Shown here piece by piece: positions 10,502 to 23,184 of a stretch of 64,000 nucleotides of DNA. The stretch is from positions 163,243,962 to 163,307,961 of the forward strand of contig NC_089978.1 in NCBI RefSeq assembly GCF_036417845.1, read 5' to 3'. This DNA is from Apteryx mantelli. Its lineage: Eukaryota; Chordata; Aves; Apterygiformes; Apterygidae. The notes beneath the pieces are model-generated. The model was not told the DNA's origin and did no database searches. It saw only the letters and a list, made by a program, of their open reading frames with translations. Position 1 is the stretch's first letter, and the number at the start of each line of letters is the position of its first letter. A program made the position numbers and the translations under genes.

Positions 10502-12049
10502 AATGACAGAGACTGCACACCAAAATATTTATTATTGCTGGAGTGCTTTAATTAAGTGGGAACTGTTGGAAGAGTAAATATAGAAGTGAAGCAGCAGCTT
10601 TCCACATAAGAACACCTCCCTTCTTGGGTAAATCTGCTCTTTTTGGCTGCAAAGAAGCTCCCACTGCCCCACTCCCTCACACTTTAAGAAAGGTGAAAAG
10701 CCTTAATCATCCTCAGGAGTCGTCCTGCAGGAAGAAATCTTTGTGGCATACAGGTTTACAAGAGCAGTGTTCTGTGCTCTCTGATGTCTGACGGGAGCAG
10801 TCAAGCCGCCCCATTGCCTGGGAGTACCTCTCTCTGTGTAGGTATGTGACAATCCCCTATTACTCACACGGCACAAGCAGGCTGTGGTCACATTGCTCAG
10901 CCTCCCAGTTGCTATTAATCTTTATCGCGCCACTGGAAGCAATGTGCCCCCCTCCCCCCAAGCTTAACAAAGTCAATGGGCCCTGCACCCCTTTCATCTC
11001 AGCAACGCCTGGGTGCTCTCAGAGGCACACACCTCTGAAGCTCTTCTGGTCATTAAGCCAGCAGCAGCTCTTCCCTAGACAAAACTGTCTGATGACTGGC
11101 GCTTCTGCAAAAGCTCATTTTCCCCAGAATTTTCAACTTGCAACAAAATTTAGCATCAGGAGATGTCAGGAAAACATATCAGGCCAAGACTTGCACAGCC
11201 AAAGGCGTTGAGCTGGTTGTCTTTATATTTTTTAAGACATTTGGAAAAATGGCCAGATTTTTCAAAACTGCTGAACTCAGCAGGAACTTCGCAGTTGCCA
11301 GCATTTCTTGGAAATCAGCTTCCTTATGGAACTGCCTCAGTAGGATGTCTACCTCCACCCCTAATTTAAGTTGTAATTTTTTAAATTTATTTTAATCAAC
11401 AGTGAGTTGTAAAACAATACACCATGAAAACAACAGAGCGCCTGCCCCTATGGTGCCTTGCACAAACACACTGTTTGGGTCTGGGCTGCTACCATGAATG
11501 TTCCTAAAGGGAGAGCAAGCAGGGAACCTAGGACCTGCTCCTTTCCTAGCTAACATTATTTAGCTTGTTTGTCATCTCCTGTGCTTGCTCAGCCAACACT
11601 TCCACCTAGTGGCCTGCTCCACACACTCTGGGACGATGGATGTCCATAGGTGTAATAGGGGATTGGAACTTTCTGTAAAAGAAAAATGATAATCTTTTGG
11701 AATAATCAGATTACCTGTCAGCTGGGAGTATGGATTGTCTTGGGTCAGTCACTATTCCCCTCCGAAGTGTAGGGCTGATTATCATGTTATGCTGTGCAGC
11801 TGCATATGACTAGCATGTACATTATAAAAGTAATCAGTAGTAAATTACTTCTTGTGACAATATTCAGTGGCACATAGATGATTACTTGGGTAGTTATTTG
11901 GAATAGATGAGTTTTATAAAGTAAGTTTAAACAGTCCTAGCAGGGGATTCTGCTCTCCTTAAGGGGACAAAATGCATTGGTTAACAGCCGGCATAGACTA
12001 ACGCACATGGGTAGATCTGAGTGCTGTTCCCATTCTGTTCCTGATCCAT

Positions 12050-12130
12050 GTGGTTTCTGAAATAAATTGTTTAAGTTCATTGCCTCACTTTCCCTACTTG
12101 AACAATGGAGATAATACTTACTTGGGAGTC
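12050..12130 (+). repeat. MIR-like SINE fragment (weak)
   Basis: The order 'ttcattgcctcactttccctacttgaacaatggagataatacttactt' follows the MIR core pattern (cctcagtttccccatctgtaaaatggggataataatacttacc). It is decayed and short, and the call rests on motif order only. Confidence 0.45.
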
Positions 12131-14260
12131 TGCGAGCTAACTACTACATTACAGGAGTGGATTATTTATACAGGGGCAGAATTCCCTTAAGGATAATCTC
12201 TAATCTCTATACTTACTGTCTAATCACTCATCTGGATCTTGGCATTACGGGGACATGTAGAGGTTAGTGAAGGAGAAGGTTGTTATCAGGCACTCTGACT
12301 CTTGGGGCACACCTGAGTCATCAGGTCTGAGCCCACAGCTAAGAGACTTTGATTTTTACGAGGTCAGATATTGCATGACAGCACTGGGACATTGCCTCAG
12401 AGTGTGGTGACAGTCATTGTCACCTGAAAACCTCCCCATAACACAGTTATATCTGTTTCCCAGACCCAATCCTGATCAGCATCAGACCTCCTTAGATTAC
12501 TGTATGTATTACAACAGCAGTTAAATTCCCCCATGTGAGGCCAAGATCCTGGACCACTGAGTCTCCTGAAAAGTAAGAAGCAAGAAATTTACAGCCTCAG
12601 AAGAGAGCATACACCAGGGAAATATATCTCCCTCTACACTGTGGTTAGGCAGCAAGGGCATAGTAGAGAACACATGCAATACTCCCAGAGTGACAGAGGA
12701 CTCTCATAGTACAGTTAAGAACAGAAGTTAGGCTGCTGAAGTCTCAAGCTGATACCTTATTTGTAAATTTATTCTTTCTCCTTCAAACATCTTGCTGTGG
12801 GATAAAGCCTCCAGGCAGCTACAAGAAAAAGCTTTGCTATTATCCTTTCTTTCAAGGCAGAACAGCCCTGCTTAATATATTTTTAAAGACTATCTATATC
12901 CATCTAGGAAACCATCAATAATTAAGATATGAAAACATTATTATTATGGAAATTAAAACACCTCTGGGTCTGTGAAAACATGGAATTTCCTAATAACTTA
13001 TTGGCATCCCTTCCAACTCTTGGACAAACAGTGTGGAGAGCAAGTGAGATTTTTGTACCTCAAAGGAATCACCTTCTCCCTCCAGGCTGATGCACAGTGA
13101 TGATGCTTTGTAATTAATGATCCCTGTCAAGGGATTTTTCATAATCTTTCAGTTTTTCTCTACTGTTTACATTAGGACAGTGAAAATCCTTCCTCCCTCC
13201 CTACCCTCACCAGGGTACTAGAGAGGCACTGACTATAATAGAACAGCAGAAATCATTCCTGTTCTCCAGATCTCCCCATCCCATGGTAGAGCAACAAGAT
13301 CTGCCAGAGTTGTGCATACTTCAATACACAGCGCTACGCTGCTGACAGTGATTATGGAACTGAGCATCCTGCTGGGTTTAACGTTTTCAAAACACTTTGC
13401 AAATATTAAATGGTCTAAGCTGGACCCAAGAAACTGAGGAGTAGTCTTTGTCTGCATATTTTTTAAAAACTACCCATTGACATAGAGTTGCACACAGTCA
13501 CACATGGAGATACTGCATCATATGTGAATACTGCTCTAACAGGAGTTAACCCTGTCATAAAGGAGTCCCTGCCATAAAATTGCCATGGGCAAGATGGGCC
13601 CTCTCCTTCTGGAGATGTTTGTGCTGCAGGTACTGTCTGGCAGAGACACTTCTATTTTAGATACCAATAGCTGGGTAGCCCTGGCAACACAAGAGTTTCC
13701 CTAGACCTGCCTGAATTGTACTTAGTGCTGACTTCACTTTTATTTAGGGACAAAGTAGTCCCTGGATACACTGGGATGTGCTAGTGACAGAAAAAGGCCT
13801 TTGCTTCTTTGATGCCCATAGGTGCAGGTCAAATAAAGGGAATGGAGCAATGCCACAGGAGGAAATGGCTTATTTTTCTGAATTCCTTAAAAAGCAGATA
13901 GTTTTATTTGGACTGAACTAGGTCTAGCAGTACTTATCTAACCTGAGAAGGAAAAGGTTGCTCCCTCTCCCAGGGAAGAAGTTTCACTGACCAGCCAGCA
14001 CCCCACCACCAGCAAGGATTCTGGGTACCAACAGACCTTCTCTCAGTCTCCTGTTCTTTTTTTCTTTCTGTTTTATCTCCTGATTTCCTCTCCTTTAAAG
14101 CAATGCTGGGATAAGCAATGTGTTTGCAGCTGTGACAGAGAATGGCTGGGCAGTCACAACAAATGGAATTACCACTCAACAGCCAAGCTGCAATACCTAA
14201 GTTCAAGTGTTCCTGGCTTGGTCCAGAAGGGAGGTAAAATGTGTTATTTCAGATGACCTC

Positions 14261-14290
14261 CATAAAGCCACATAAAGCCACCATAAAGCA
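14261..14290. repeat. Short tandem repeat, CATAAAGCC unit
   Basis: Three near-identical copies of a 10-bp unit (cataaagcca, cataaagcca, ccataaagca) lie in a row. No function is evident. Confidence 0.7.
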
Positions 14291-14867
14291 CTTGCCTTCA
14301 CCCCTAGAGTCTGCATGGGGAAAAGATTTCAGCATTTTTATACCATCTTTGCACCACTTACCCTATAGTCTGCTCTATACTTGGAAACTACAAATAGAAG
14401 AGGCTTGACAAGTTTTTGGTTGAGCTTTAAACACGTCTCCTTCTTCTCTAAGCAATGCATGTAAGGGCAAGTGTGTCAGGTCTCAGTACTTTGCTGCCTT
14501 CCAGTGACTTCATTAAATACCAGTGCTCTCAGCTCAGGCTGGTTAAGTTACTAAGTGACTCCAGTCTCAGCTTAGGCTTGATTTCATGTGGGCAAGTAAG
14601 AGTTAATGCTATAATGCCACCTTTGCCAGGGTGCACTACGTCATTATCCCAGTGCTCTGTGCTGTGTGCTAGGTTGGGTGCTTTATGGTTGGTGAGTGGC
14701 TTCAGTGCTACTCTCAGTGTCGCTTCATTTATTTGCTATCACAAAGAGAGAGAAACAAATTGTGTGTCAGTGCCTACCTATTCTTTAGGGTTCACCCCAG
14801 AGAGAAAAATCAATGACTCAGCCTCTTGAAGCATCTACATTAAAACAGGGGGAGTGAAGTCTGACTC

Positions 14868-14902
14868 TGTGCGTGTGTGTGTGTGTGCACGTGTGCGCAC
14901 GC
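14868..14902. repeat. GT-rich simple repeat
   Basis: An alternating GT tract ('gtgcgtgtgtgtgtgtgtgcacgtgtgcgcacg') of about 35 bp has purine/pyrimidine alternation. It is an ordinary microsatellite. Confidence 0.8.
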
Positions 14903-16104
14903 TTTAGAATTGCCATTCCTCTCCACTCTCCAAATCAACAATTATCTGGAGTTCCCCAGGAGGGAAATGTGCTCCTCTCATAAGCTTGGAGTAATGACTC
15001 GGAAGCAGTGGTGTGTAACAGGATCCCCAGTGCTAGGCTTTGCCTGATAACCACATACACTAATAAAATAACCCTGAGTTGGTTCCAGTCCTTAACATTA
15101 CCTTATTGCTATTCTACAGGGCCTGTGCTGGGAAGAGACACACAACTTGTGTGCAAACTAATATCCAAATGTCCAATATCCAAGTTGTGCTTGCCATCTT
15201 GCATGGGCCCTCATAAATTCCTGCAAGTGCTTAGCGTCTCTTCCATCTCATTGACCTGACAGGATGATCGCTCCCTGTTACTGTGCTGGCTGTGCCCCCT
15301 GTCAATACCCCATGAGGAAAAATTCTACACTGACATATTTCCTTCTTTATTTCTTGGTGTATAATTTTTCTTTACCCTTTCTCACTGCCTAACTCAGATC
15401 ACTTTTGGAAGCAGAACAGTAACCTTTGAGTTTTTTTCTCCAAACGCCATATCTCTTTTTTCTTAGAATGGCCAAAGGAAAAGTCTAAAGAGGTCAGCAC
15501 AAAAAGTCCATGGAGGACCTTGCAATAAAGCTGTTTTGTTGCTTTTGGGATGAGATGGTACTGTGCCCCTCCAAAGGCACTGATCAAAAGAAGATGCTGA
15601 AATGCATACCAAAAAAATCAGCTATTAAAATATGGGTTACATCTAACTTGGCTTGACATGGCACTGCCTTTCAATACTTTTGTACTCAGTGCATGTGGTG
15701 ACTTCAGTTCGCACTTACATGAATGGTGAGGGCAGGAGCTTGAATATTTACTATATGAAGTTATTGATATTATTGGTTATGAACACTTTCCCATACATAA
15801 GTCTGCTTGCCTTCTTACAGAAGTTATAGCCATTCATGCCAAATTTTAGTTATGTATTAAAAGATGTCTATCTCTCACCCAGGGGTCTTGACATCAGTTA
15901 AAATCATAGCCTATACATAAGAGAACATCTACAGAGCATAAAACCACATCCTTAGTCTGTGGTTCAATATTATGTGGATTCTTGTGCCTCTATGCATAAG
16001 CATTTGTTTCAGTTAGACCCTGCCTGCCTAGATATGATAACAGCACCAGAAGCCCAGATGAAGACAAAGGTTAAGAAGCAGACACGAGAAAAGATTGTGG
16101 GGAA

Positions 16105-16152
16105 GGTGGGGGGAAAAAAGGGAAAAAAAAGAAAAAAAAAGAAAAAAAAAGA
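16105..16152. repeat. Purine-rich A/G tract
   Basis: This is a run of short G and long A blocks on the + strand (ggggggaaaaaaggg... then repeats of A8-9 separated by G). It accounts for the lysine-rich chance frame that ends nearby. It may be the decayed poly-A of an old insertion, but no element body is recognisable beside it. Confidence 0.7.
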
Positions 16153-16217
16153 CAAAGAATATATTAACGTTTACCTCCTTTGATTTATAGATCACAAAGC
16201 TCCCTGCCAAGAAACAT

Positions 16218-16362
16218 TTGTTACCTCCATTTTGCAGACCAGGAGACTGCAGTACAGAAAGAGGAAGCCACTTGTTCAGGGTCTCTCCCCAGGCAGGTGA
16301 CAGAGCTGCCACACTCACCAATACCACCTGGATCCTGTGCTCCAGCATCCTAGCCATGCACA
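16218..16362 (-). repeat. MIR-like SINE remnant, antisense
   Basis: On the + strand the order 'ccattttgcagaccaggagactg...acagaaagaggaagccacttgttcagggtc...ggcaggtgacagagctgcc' is the reverse complement of a MIR/CORE-SINE body, whose usual form reads 'ccattttacagatgaggaaactgaggcacagagagg...'. It is clearly diverged. MIR-like relics are known in bird genomes as old amniote remnants. Confidence 0.65.
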
Positions 16363-17029
16363 TGAGGAAAATCTCTAGCTACTGCCAACCCCAGCTGGAC
16401 TGTACTCCCAGGGAAGCACAGCTCCATGAAAGGTACCAGCTCTGGTCCTGAAAAGCAATCCAGTTATATTAATGCAGAGGTCAGCTGAAGTGTGAAGCCC
16501 TCCTAGAAAACAGGGTTTGTGAGTTCAGACGTAGGCCCACACTGGCAGGATCAACAGTTCTCAATGCTAGATGCATCCCCCTGGGCTCTTTCCCCCTCAG
16601 ATCTGTTCCTCTGTGAGGAGCAGAGAAGCTGTGAGAAACTCTGGCTCAAAGGTCTTGCAGACCTGCTGCTCTTCTACCCATGAGGATGCTCCACACCTTG
16701 GAAGTCAGCACCATGCTGAGGACCAGAAGAAAGGCATCATGTAGTGGTGCTCCCAGTAGGGAGGAAAGGGGGTGTGCACTCCATGGGAACTGGGCAAATG
16801 GGAGACCATGGACAAAGCCCAACTTTCCTGAGTATATGTAATGATACCAGGGAGGTTAGTAGACACCTTCTAAGTATGGCAGGTGATGGGGCAAGGCAGA
16901 AGGTAACCTCATCCTACCTTGTGCTTCCCTGGTTATAGCTCTCTGTACTGTGAAGCTTAATTTTCCGTAATATAACATTTTCCCATGGAACAGCAAGGAA
17001 TTTCCACAGCATTGACAGAAAGCTTGTCT

Positions 17030-18012
17030 TGAGCTAATATTTTAAAAGGGTAAAGGAGACAACCCAGGTAATTATAGGCCTGTCAGGCTGACATTGATCC
17101 CAGGTAAAATAATGGAACAGCTAATAGGGGGGATAAAATTCATGCCCATCAGCAAGGGGTTATAGAAAACAGACCCTGTCAAATGAACTTAATATCTTTC
17201 TTTGACTCGATTACAAGTTTGGTTGATGAAGTCAACTGTGTTGATGAAAAAATACTTAGATTTCTGCAAGGCATTCAGCTTGGTACCACACACCAGCTGG
17301 ATTTAAATATTAGAACAATACAAAGCCAATGGTGCATATAGTAAATGGATTAAGAAGTGACTGATGAATCTGAAAGAATGATTGGAAACAAGGGGCTGTC
17401 ATCCTGCAGGTGTGGTATAGGTTGGGTCCCACAAAGTATGGCGGGTGGCAAGATGGCATTTAACATATCTGTGCTTTGGAGGAAGGCCTTTAAATGTTAG
17501 TAAAATTTGATGATACTGTTAGGATTGGAAGGGTGGAAAATAGTAAGGAGAGTTCACTGATATGTACAACTTTGTAATTTCTTCCTAAACTGGGCAGAAA
17601 CAAATATGGCAGAACCAGATACATGCTTTAGTTAAGTCGTATTTGAAGTAAATACATCCAGGAAGATAAAGCATAGGCTGTATCTACGGGATGGAGAGGT
17701 GGGAACGTTTCCCGGAACAAGTTATGGCCCTCAGTTAGTCAAGCACAAACATCCAGTGTGACGCTGTGACCAAAACATCTCATAAAACATGTAATTACGG
17801 ACATCTCTGAGGGGAGTAGGGAGATAATTTCACCCTTTATTTGAAATGAGTATAACTACATTTAGGAATCCAGACTGCTCAGCTCAGGAAACATTTTCAG
17901 AAGTTAGAGATGCTCTAGAGAAGAGTCAGAGAACGGTTCTGCGATTAGCAAACCTGCCTTCCAAGGCACAATTCCAAGAGACAAACTGTTTGGTTTGTCA
18001 GTGACAGCTGCA
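17030..18012 (+). mobile_element. Ancient, decayed CR1 ORF2 fragment
   Basis: Near the start, reading across frameshifts, the order of codons follows CR1 reverse transcriptase. A 'GDNPGNYRPVRLT' block at about 17058-17096 corresponds to GNYRPVSLT of the intact copy at about 9140. It is followed by 'PGKIMEQL', a 'QQG' remnant of the NQHGF block, and 'VDE...ILRFLQ' in place of the [12 protein letters not shown] block. The last 120 bases (from 17880) resemble the C-terminal 'lqRrA...GLE.ls.eeRl.eLgLF' region. Frameshifts and stops occur throughout, and motif C is not recognisable. It is non-functional and much older than the copy at 6.3 kb. Confidence 0.85.
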
Positions 18013-21000
18013 GGGGTGATTTGACCATGGTCTGCTGGCATCCAATGGAGAATGAGGCTTCCCAGGGTCAACAGCAGTATTTCCATTGATTTCAGTGTGT
18101 TCTGAGTGATACCCACCTCTGAAGTTGGTCCTTGACTCATAATTCTCCTCCCAGCACTTATCTCCTATGCCTATTGGAAGGGAACATTTACTTACCCACT
18201 GCATCAGGACACTGTGAGAATGACTAAGATAAGAGCTGAAAAGCACTGTCTCAGTGCCAACTCACTATTTAGTTACGTATTTTATTATTGTGTTCGCACA
18301 GCATTAGGCTACTGTAAAGTTTCCCTTTTGCCACAAATGATTTTTTTCATCTCAGTGGGACAGTGAAAGACTCAAGATAGCTGGAGATGCCCTCACAAAA
18401 CCTTGCTGTTAGGAATATTAATCACTGTACACTGCCTAATTGCATAACCTTTACTATGGTTTAAGCCATGATACCAATTTGAGCTAGCACAGATGGTTGT
18501 GTGTTATTAATTGATTGCTAATAGTAATAAATGGCTCCACAGTATGGGCTTGTAATTTTATGAATAAAGTACCTGACATCTATATTTATGGTAGGCAGCA
18601 TGTGGAAATGTTCTGGAGAGAGGTGAGCTCTCAGCCTGTGTGGAATGCAAGCTGCCACTCAGCATCTTAGCTGAAGGACTGTTTATTTCATATTTCAGTA
18701 AGTGAAGAGCTCACCAGATCCCTTGGGCAAAAAAAAATTAAAAATAAGTTTGACCTCTAAGCCCACTCTGGGGGCTGGATTTTCATATTTGCTTAACATT
18801 TCCCATGTCCAGAAATAGAAAGGGTGGGTGACTAATAGACTTAAGATCTCCTAGTTGAGATGATGCTAGTGACTGAAGAATATGCATTAGCTGAAATCAG
18901 CACAGCCAGAAAAGGAGAAATCCACTTAGAGCTGCCTCTCCTGTAAGATAAGCCCCAGGTTCATGGAGTGAGATGCCTCCTCCCTGCTGCAGCAGTGAAT
19001 TAAGTTTGTCATTTGTTATTGTGTCTTGCCAGTGCACAAAATAGCAGCCTTGGGCTGTAATCTCCATTCATCTGAGTCTGCACAGTAATTGCTGGCAGCC
19101 ATGGAAACCAAACTGCCCACAATCATTTATAAACTTGACCCTCCTTGCTTCCTTATTGCTGTATTCAGCTGAGCCCTTGATGGGGTAAGAGAAGAGAAAG
19201 GAAATCGTAAACTGCATTTGAAAACTAATGTTTGGTGGCAGAGCATAGAGAACCGGCCAAAAGCCCATAGTATAAGTAGGAGCCTTTCCAATGACACCAC
19301 TAGGCTTTGCATCATGCTCTGAATGCAGATAGAGCAGTGCCATTAGCTGCAATAAGATCCAGTGCATGATTAAGACTTCATTCACATAGCACTGGACATG
19401 AGGAGGGCCTCCTCACTCTTGGCTACATCACCTAACTTGTCCAATGTCTGAGTTTCCCCAGCTATAAACTGGGGATAACAACAGTCCCCTATTTCATGGC
19501 GTTATGGTGAAGGTGAAATTGTGAAAGCCTCTCAGCAGGTCTAGAATCTGGGCTATAGAAAGCAAAAGTACCCCTGTGGTGTTATTTTCTTCACGAAACT
19601 TTCAAGGGTACAATAAAACTTCCAAAATTATTTCCAGCCCAGCTGAAGCTGAAGGACCATACCTAGTTGACAGCACGGCGAAGAGCACAATCCCTCTGCT
19701 GAGTCACAAAACAGACACAGGGTGAGCAGTGTCTGATGGGTCCTTCCCTACCATGTCTGCTCCTGCGCCTTGAGCTTCTTATGGGGGCTGTTTCTAGTGG
19801 TGAGACCGGGCTCCTTTCCAGTGATGGTCCTCTCCAGGGAGGACCTGGAGTGTCCACAAGAAGTGTGGAAGTGACACAGGGATTTGCAGGCAGTGAAAGC
19901 AGCACAGGTATCTCTTCTGGGGAATGCCAAATTTGCTCACTGTCAGCTCAGGAGGATCTGCAGCCAACAACATGACACAGGATAGCTCTAATCCAGTCCC
20001 CAAGCTTTTGTTGCTCTGCTGTGGATACTTGGCCTCCCTGGTGGCTTGGATTAAGACTGCCAGCCTGATCTGAATCAACCAACAAATATACACCATATAT
20101 ATAGCATTTAGGTGGCTGAAGTCAGGTGAAACCTCTAGCATGACTGTTAATTCAACAATTTTGTGGCCATCCAAAATCTGATCATTTTCACACTGATATC
20201 AAATACTTACCGCACCAGCAGAAGACAAGAATTAGCTGTGTGGAGTTTTAAAAGTTGCTGGGTGTTGACTCGTATAATTATTCAAGCATCCTAAACTCTC
20301 TGCAGTTCAGGAAGTACAATGACTGAAAACTGATAGAAGTTTCATCACCATTAAAAAACGCAACATCATTGACCTGACAAACAAATGATCTCACTTTGAC
20401 AATTCACTTGCAAGGACTTCTTTTTTCCCTGTATTTTTTCTATACCACTATATCACTATATTTAAAACCCACTGAAAGAAAAATACCGCATTTAAAAATA
20501 AAATCATTGTCATCATCAGAACTTTCGGCACTGAGCTTCAAACTGTCATAGCCATGAGGAATGTGGTCACACACTTCCAAGGAACAGTTTGCCAAGCTCG
20601 CTCACAACTGTTTTTGTCACTGTGTTTGTCATTGCCACCCCATGTCCTGATCAGATCCTCACCAGCTAAGGTATTGTATTCCAAAAGGAAGCCTATCTCT
20701 TCCTAAAATGCTACACCAGGTTATTATGAGAGATGTGTTAAATTGGGCTGAGTTATGTTAAAAAAGTGACACTTCGGTAAGAGGTTAGGAATTCAAAGAC
20801 AGCTCTTTCTGGCAAGGCAATTTAAGAAGTATCCCCCCATATTCAAGTTTGGGGGGGGGCATATGGAAGTTCATTAAGATGTGTTAAGCTTGGTCAATTT
20901 TTCACAAAGACAGATCTCCACAACTGTTTGGATCTTATCTTAATTATTTGGATCTTAAAAGGAAAAGAATATTCTTTGGTATCATTATTTACCCAAGAGC

Positions 21001-23180
21001 TGTGTGCCAGCCATAAAGTTTGGCTCTAGAGATTAAATTCTCTGGTATTCAAGTTTGCTCTGATCCTAGGTCTTCCACTTGAGCCTAATACAATGTGCTA
21101 CACATCTGTGAAGGATTTAGTCTCTTTCCTCCTCTTTACGTATTGCCCAATGCAATACACTACTTATGATCATAGAAAAGAGCAGCAGTGGCACAACACT
21201 CCCTTTTCTTTCTGCAATCAGCAGAAATGTAGTCATTTCATCTAGCTCACCCCACAACCTCCATATTTAAATTTTCCATCTCACTCCATTGTTAAAAAAG
21301 CATATCTGGGGCTTTTAAGAGCTCTTTCACCTCTGTGCTATGTATCAGAGACTGGAAATGTTATGTGAGGGGAGTTTAAGCAACAGCCTTTGCTGTGTCT
21401 GGTTGCATCCACTCAAATTTGGCTTATTAAAAATAGTTGAATATCAACCTTTCCTATTTGTGTTTTCCTCTGTAGAACTTTCTAGTGACCGGTTACTAAA
21501 CTTAGTTATCAGAAATGATGCAGGGAGCATTTGGAAAAAATAATATGTGGTCATGTAATTTGAGTGCAACATTATGAACTGGCACAAAGGGTCAGGATTA
21601 GGCTTGCAGGGAGATCTTTAATTCTGATATTTTCTGCCTTTGGAGTGTTTGTCTTAACAAGCTGAGTATATCTTTGGCATGCCTTGTTTTATAGAGGGAC
21701 AGAGCTCTTTCTTATTAGACATGTCTTCTACACCTGAAGCTCTTATGATAGTCTAGAATCCATGCATGAGCTGATCTGATTTAAAACTGCACAAGCACCA
21801 GTTAAACTTATGCACCAGAAGTATGTTCATAGGAAATAGTCTTAGGGGAAGGTAAAGGGACAACAAACTAGCAAGTAGACAAGGTCAACGAGCACATAAA
21901 TAGCACCTTTTTTCACAGGACATAGTCCCTTTCAGATTCACCCTGTGACCTAGAGGACCTAACAGGCCACCTGCAGGGTCCAGTCTGTCCCTTGAGTCAG
22001 CTCCATTTCAAGTGATCACCAACCCCATATCTGCAGCACTGCTCACCATCTGGATAAGCAAAATACACTGTGATTTGCCCTAATGAATTTACCCAGGCTT
22101 CAGGTACAATACTGAACTTAATGGAATAAACCTACAGCCTTCTCAGTGCTGACTTAATTCAGTTCCTGTGATTTCTCTGTATTGACTCGACCTAAATTAT
22201 TTAACAAGGGAAGTTTATTAGCAGAAGCAGCACATACACTTGCCCTGTTCTTATTCCTCCCTAGGCATCTTCTTATGGCCACTGTTTTTTGGGGGGTTGG
22301 TGGAAAGGCTGCTGCTTTTTGTTTTTTTCAGGCTGAAATATTTCCCGATGACTACAAAAGACTTTTTACAGGAGATATGGGGGGGAAAAAAATAACACTG
22401 AAATCTTCATGCGGCAGGGCTAACCAGCAGGTTGTGGGACCTAGCAGGGCAGGGCAGGCCCCCACTTTTCCCAGTCAGGCCCATGAAGATGCTGCCTTGC
22501 TGCAGGCCACGCCAGGGTACAAGACTGGTGGCACCAGGGCATGGGGTGCTACAGCTGCTTCAGTGCTCTGCGGCATGGTGGGCTGCATGCGGGTGGCAGA
22601 TGGCTGCTGGGACTGACAGTCAGTAATACCTCTCCCAGGACAGGAGGAGGGGGAGCTGGGGTGGCCCCAGCATCCTAGGGCCTCAGCCTTGAAGATCTGA
22701 AGTAGGTTAGAAGAGGAACATTGTCAGCCCACAGCATCAGGCCCAGGCCCTCACAACCACAAGCAGCAGGTAAGAGGCATGAAACCCTGAAACTTACCCC
22801 AAAACCTCGACTAGTGCTCCTTCCACGTGTCCCAAACCACCACCTCCTTCCCCCAAAGTGCTAGCCCTGGCAGGATCCTTGTCCCTTGGGCTTAGTGTAG
22901 CATTTGCTAGCTTTACCAAAACTCTTTTTAGAGGGCTTAAACATTTCACAGCCTATCTTTAAGTTGTCCATTGCTCTCTCTCCCAATCACCCCAAAGGAT
23001 CAACAGAAATGGGGGAGGATATGATGACTCACATGAAACTGTTCTTCACCAGGAAGTAGGAAAGACACAAGTAGGAAACTACTAGGTATGCTTCCTCCAA
23101 AATCTAACTGTGGACGGGAAAATGGCAGGCAGAATTTTTATCTCATATAGGACTTATGAAAACTAAGACTACCAGTCCTG
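18013..23180. other. Gene-free intergenic stretch
   Basis: There are no supportable genes. It contains a MIR-like relic at 19415-19560, a C-run/G-run hairpin near 20832-20859 and a motif-dense segment around 19000-19140 that might be a conserved element. A short piece near 18090 ('tttccattgatttcagtgtg') resembles the 'ccattgacttcaatggga' signature of old amniote repeats. The longest frames are 126 and 144 codons, both without motifs. Confidence 0.65.
19415..19560 (+). repeat. MIR-like SINE remnant
   Basis: The order 'ggctacatcacctaacttgtccaatgtctgagtttccccagctataaactggggataacaacagt...catggcgttatggtgaaggtgaaatt' follows the MIR-type body closely. Diverged but unmistakable features are 'gagtttccccag.tataaactggggataa' and the 'cat.g.gttatggtgaaggt' block after it. 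Confidence 0.75.
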
Positions 23181-23184
23181 AACA

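Larger units (their letters stand above)
10502..17029. other. Gene-free intergenic stretch
   Basis: No coding sequence is supportable. Contents seen are small tandem repeats (three copies of CATAAAGC from 14261; a GT run near 14872-14890), a purine/A-rich tract (about 16105-16152) and MIR-like remnants near 12066 and 16218. The remainder shows nothing recognisable. The longest frame, 124 codons at 14455-14829, has no family signature. Confidence 0.65.
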
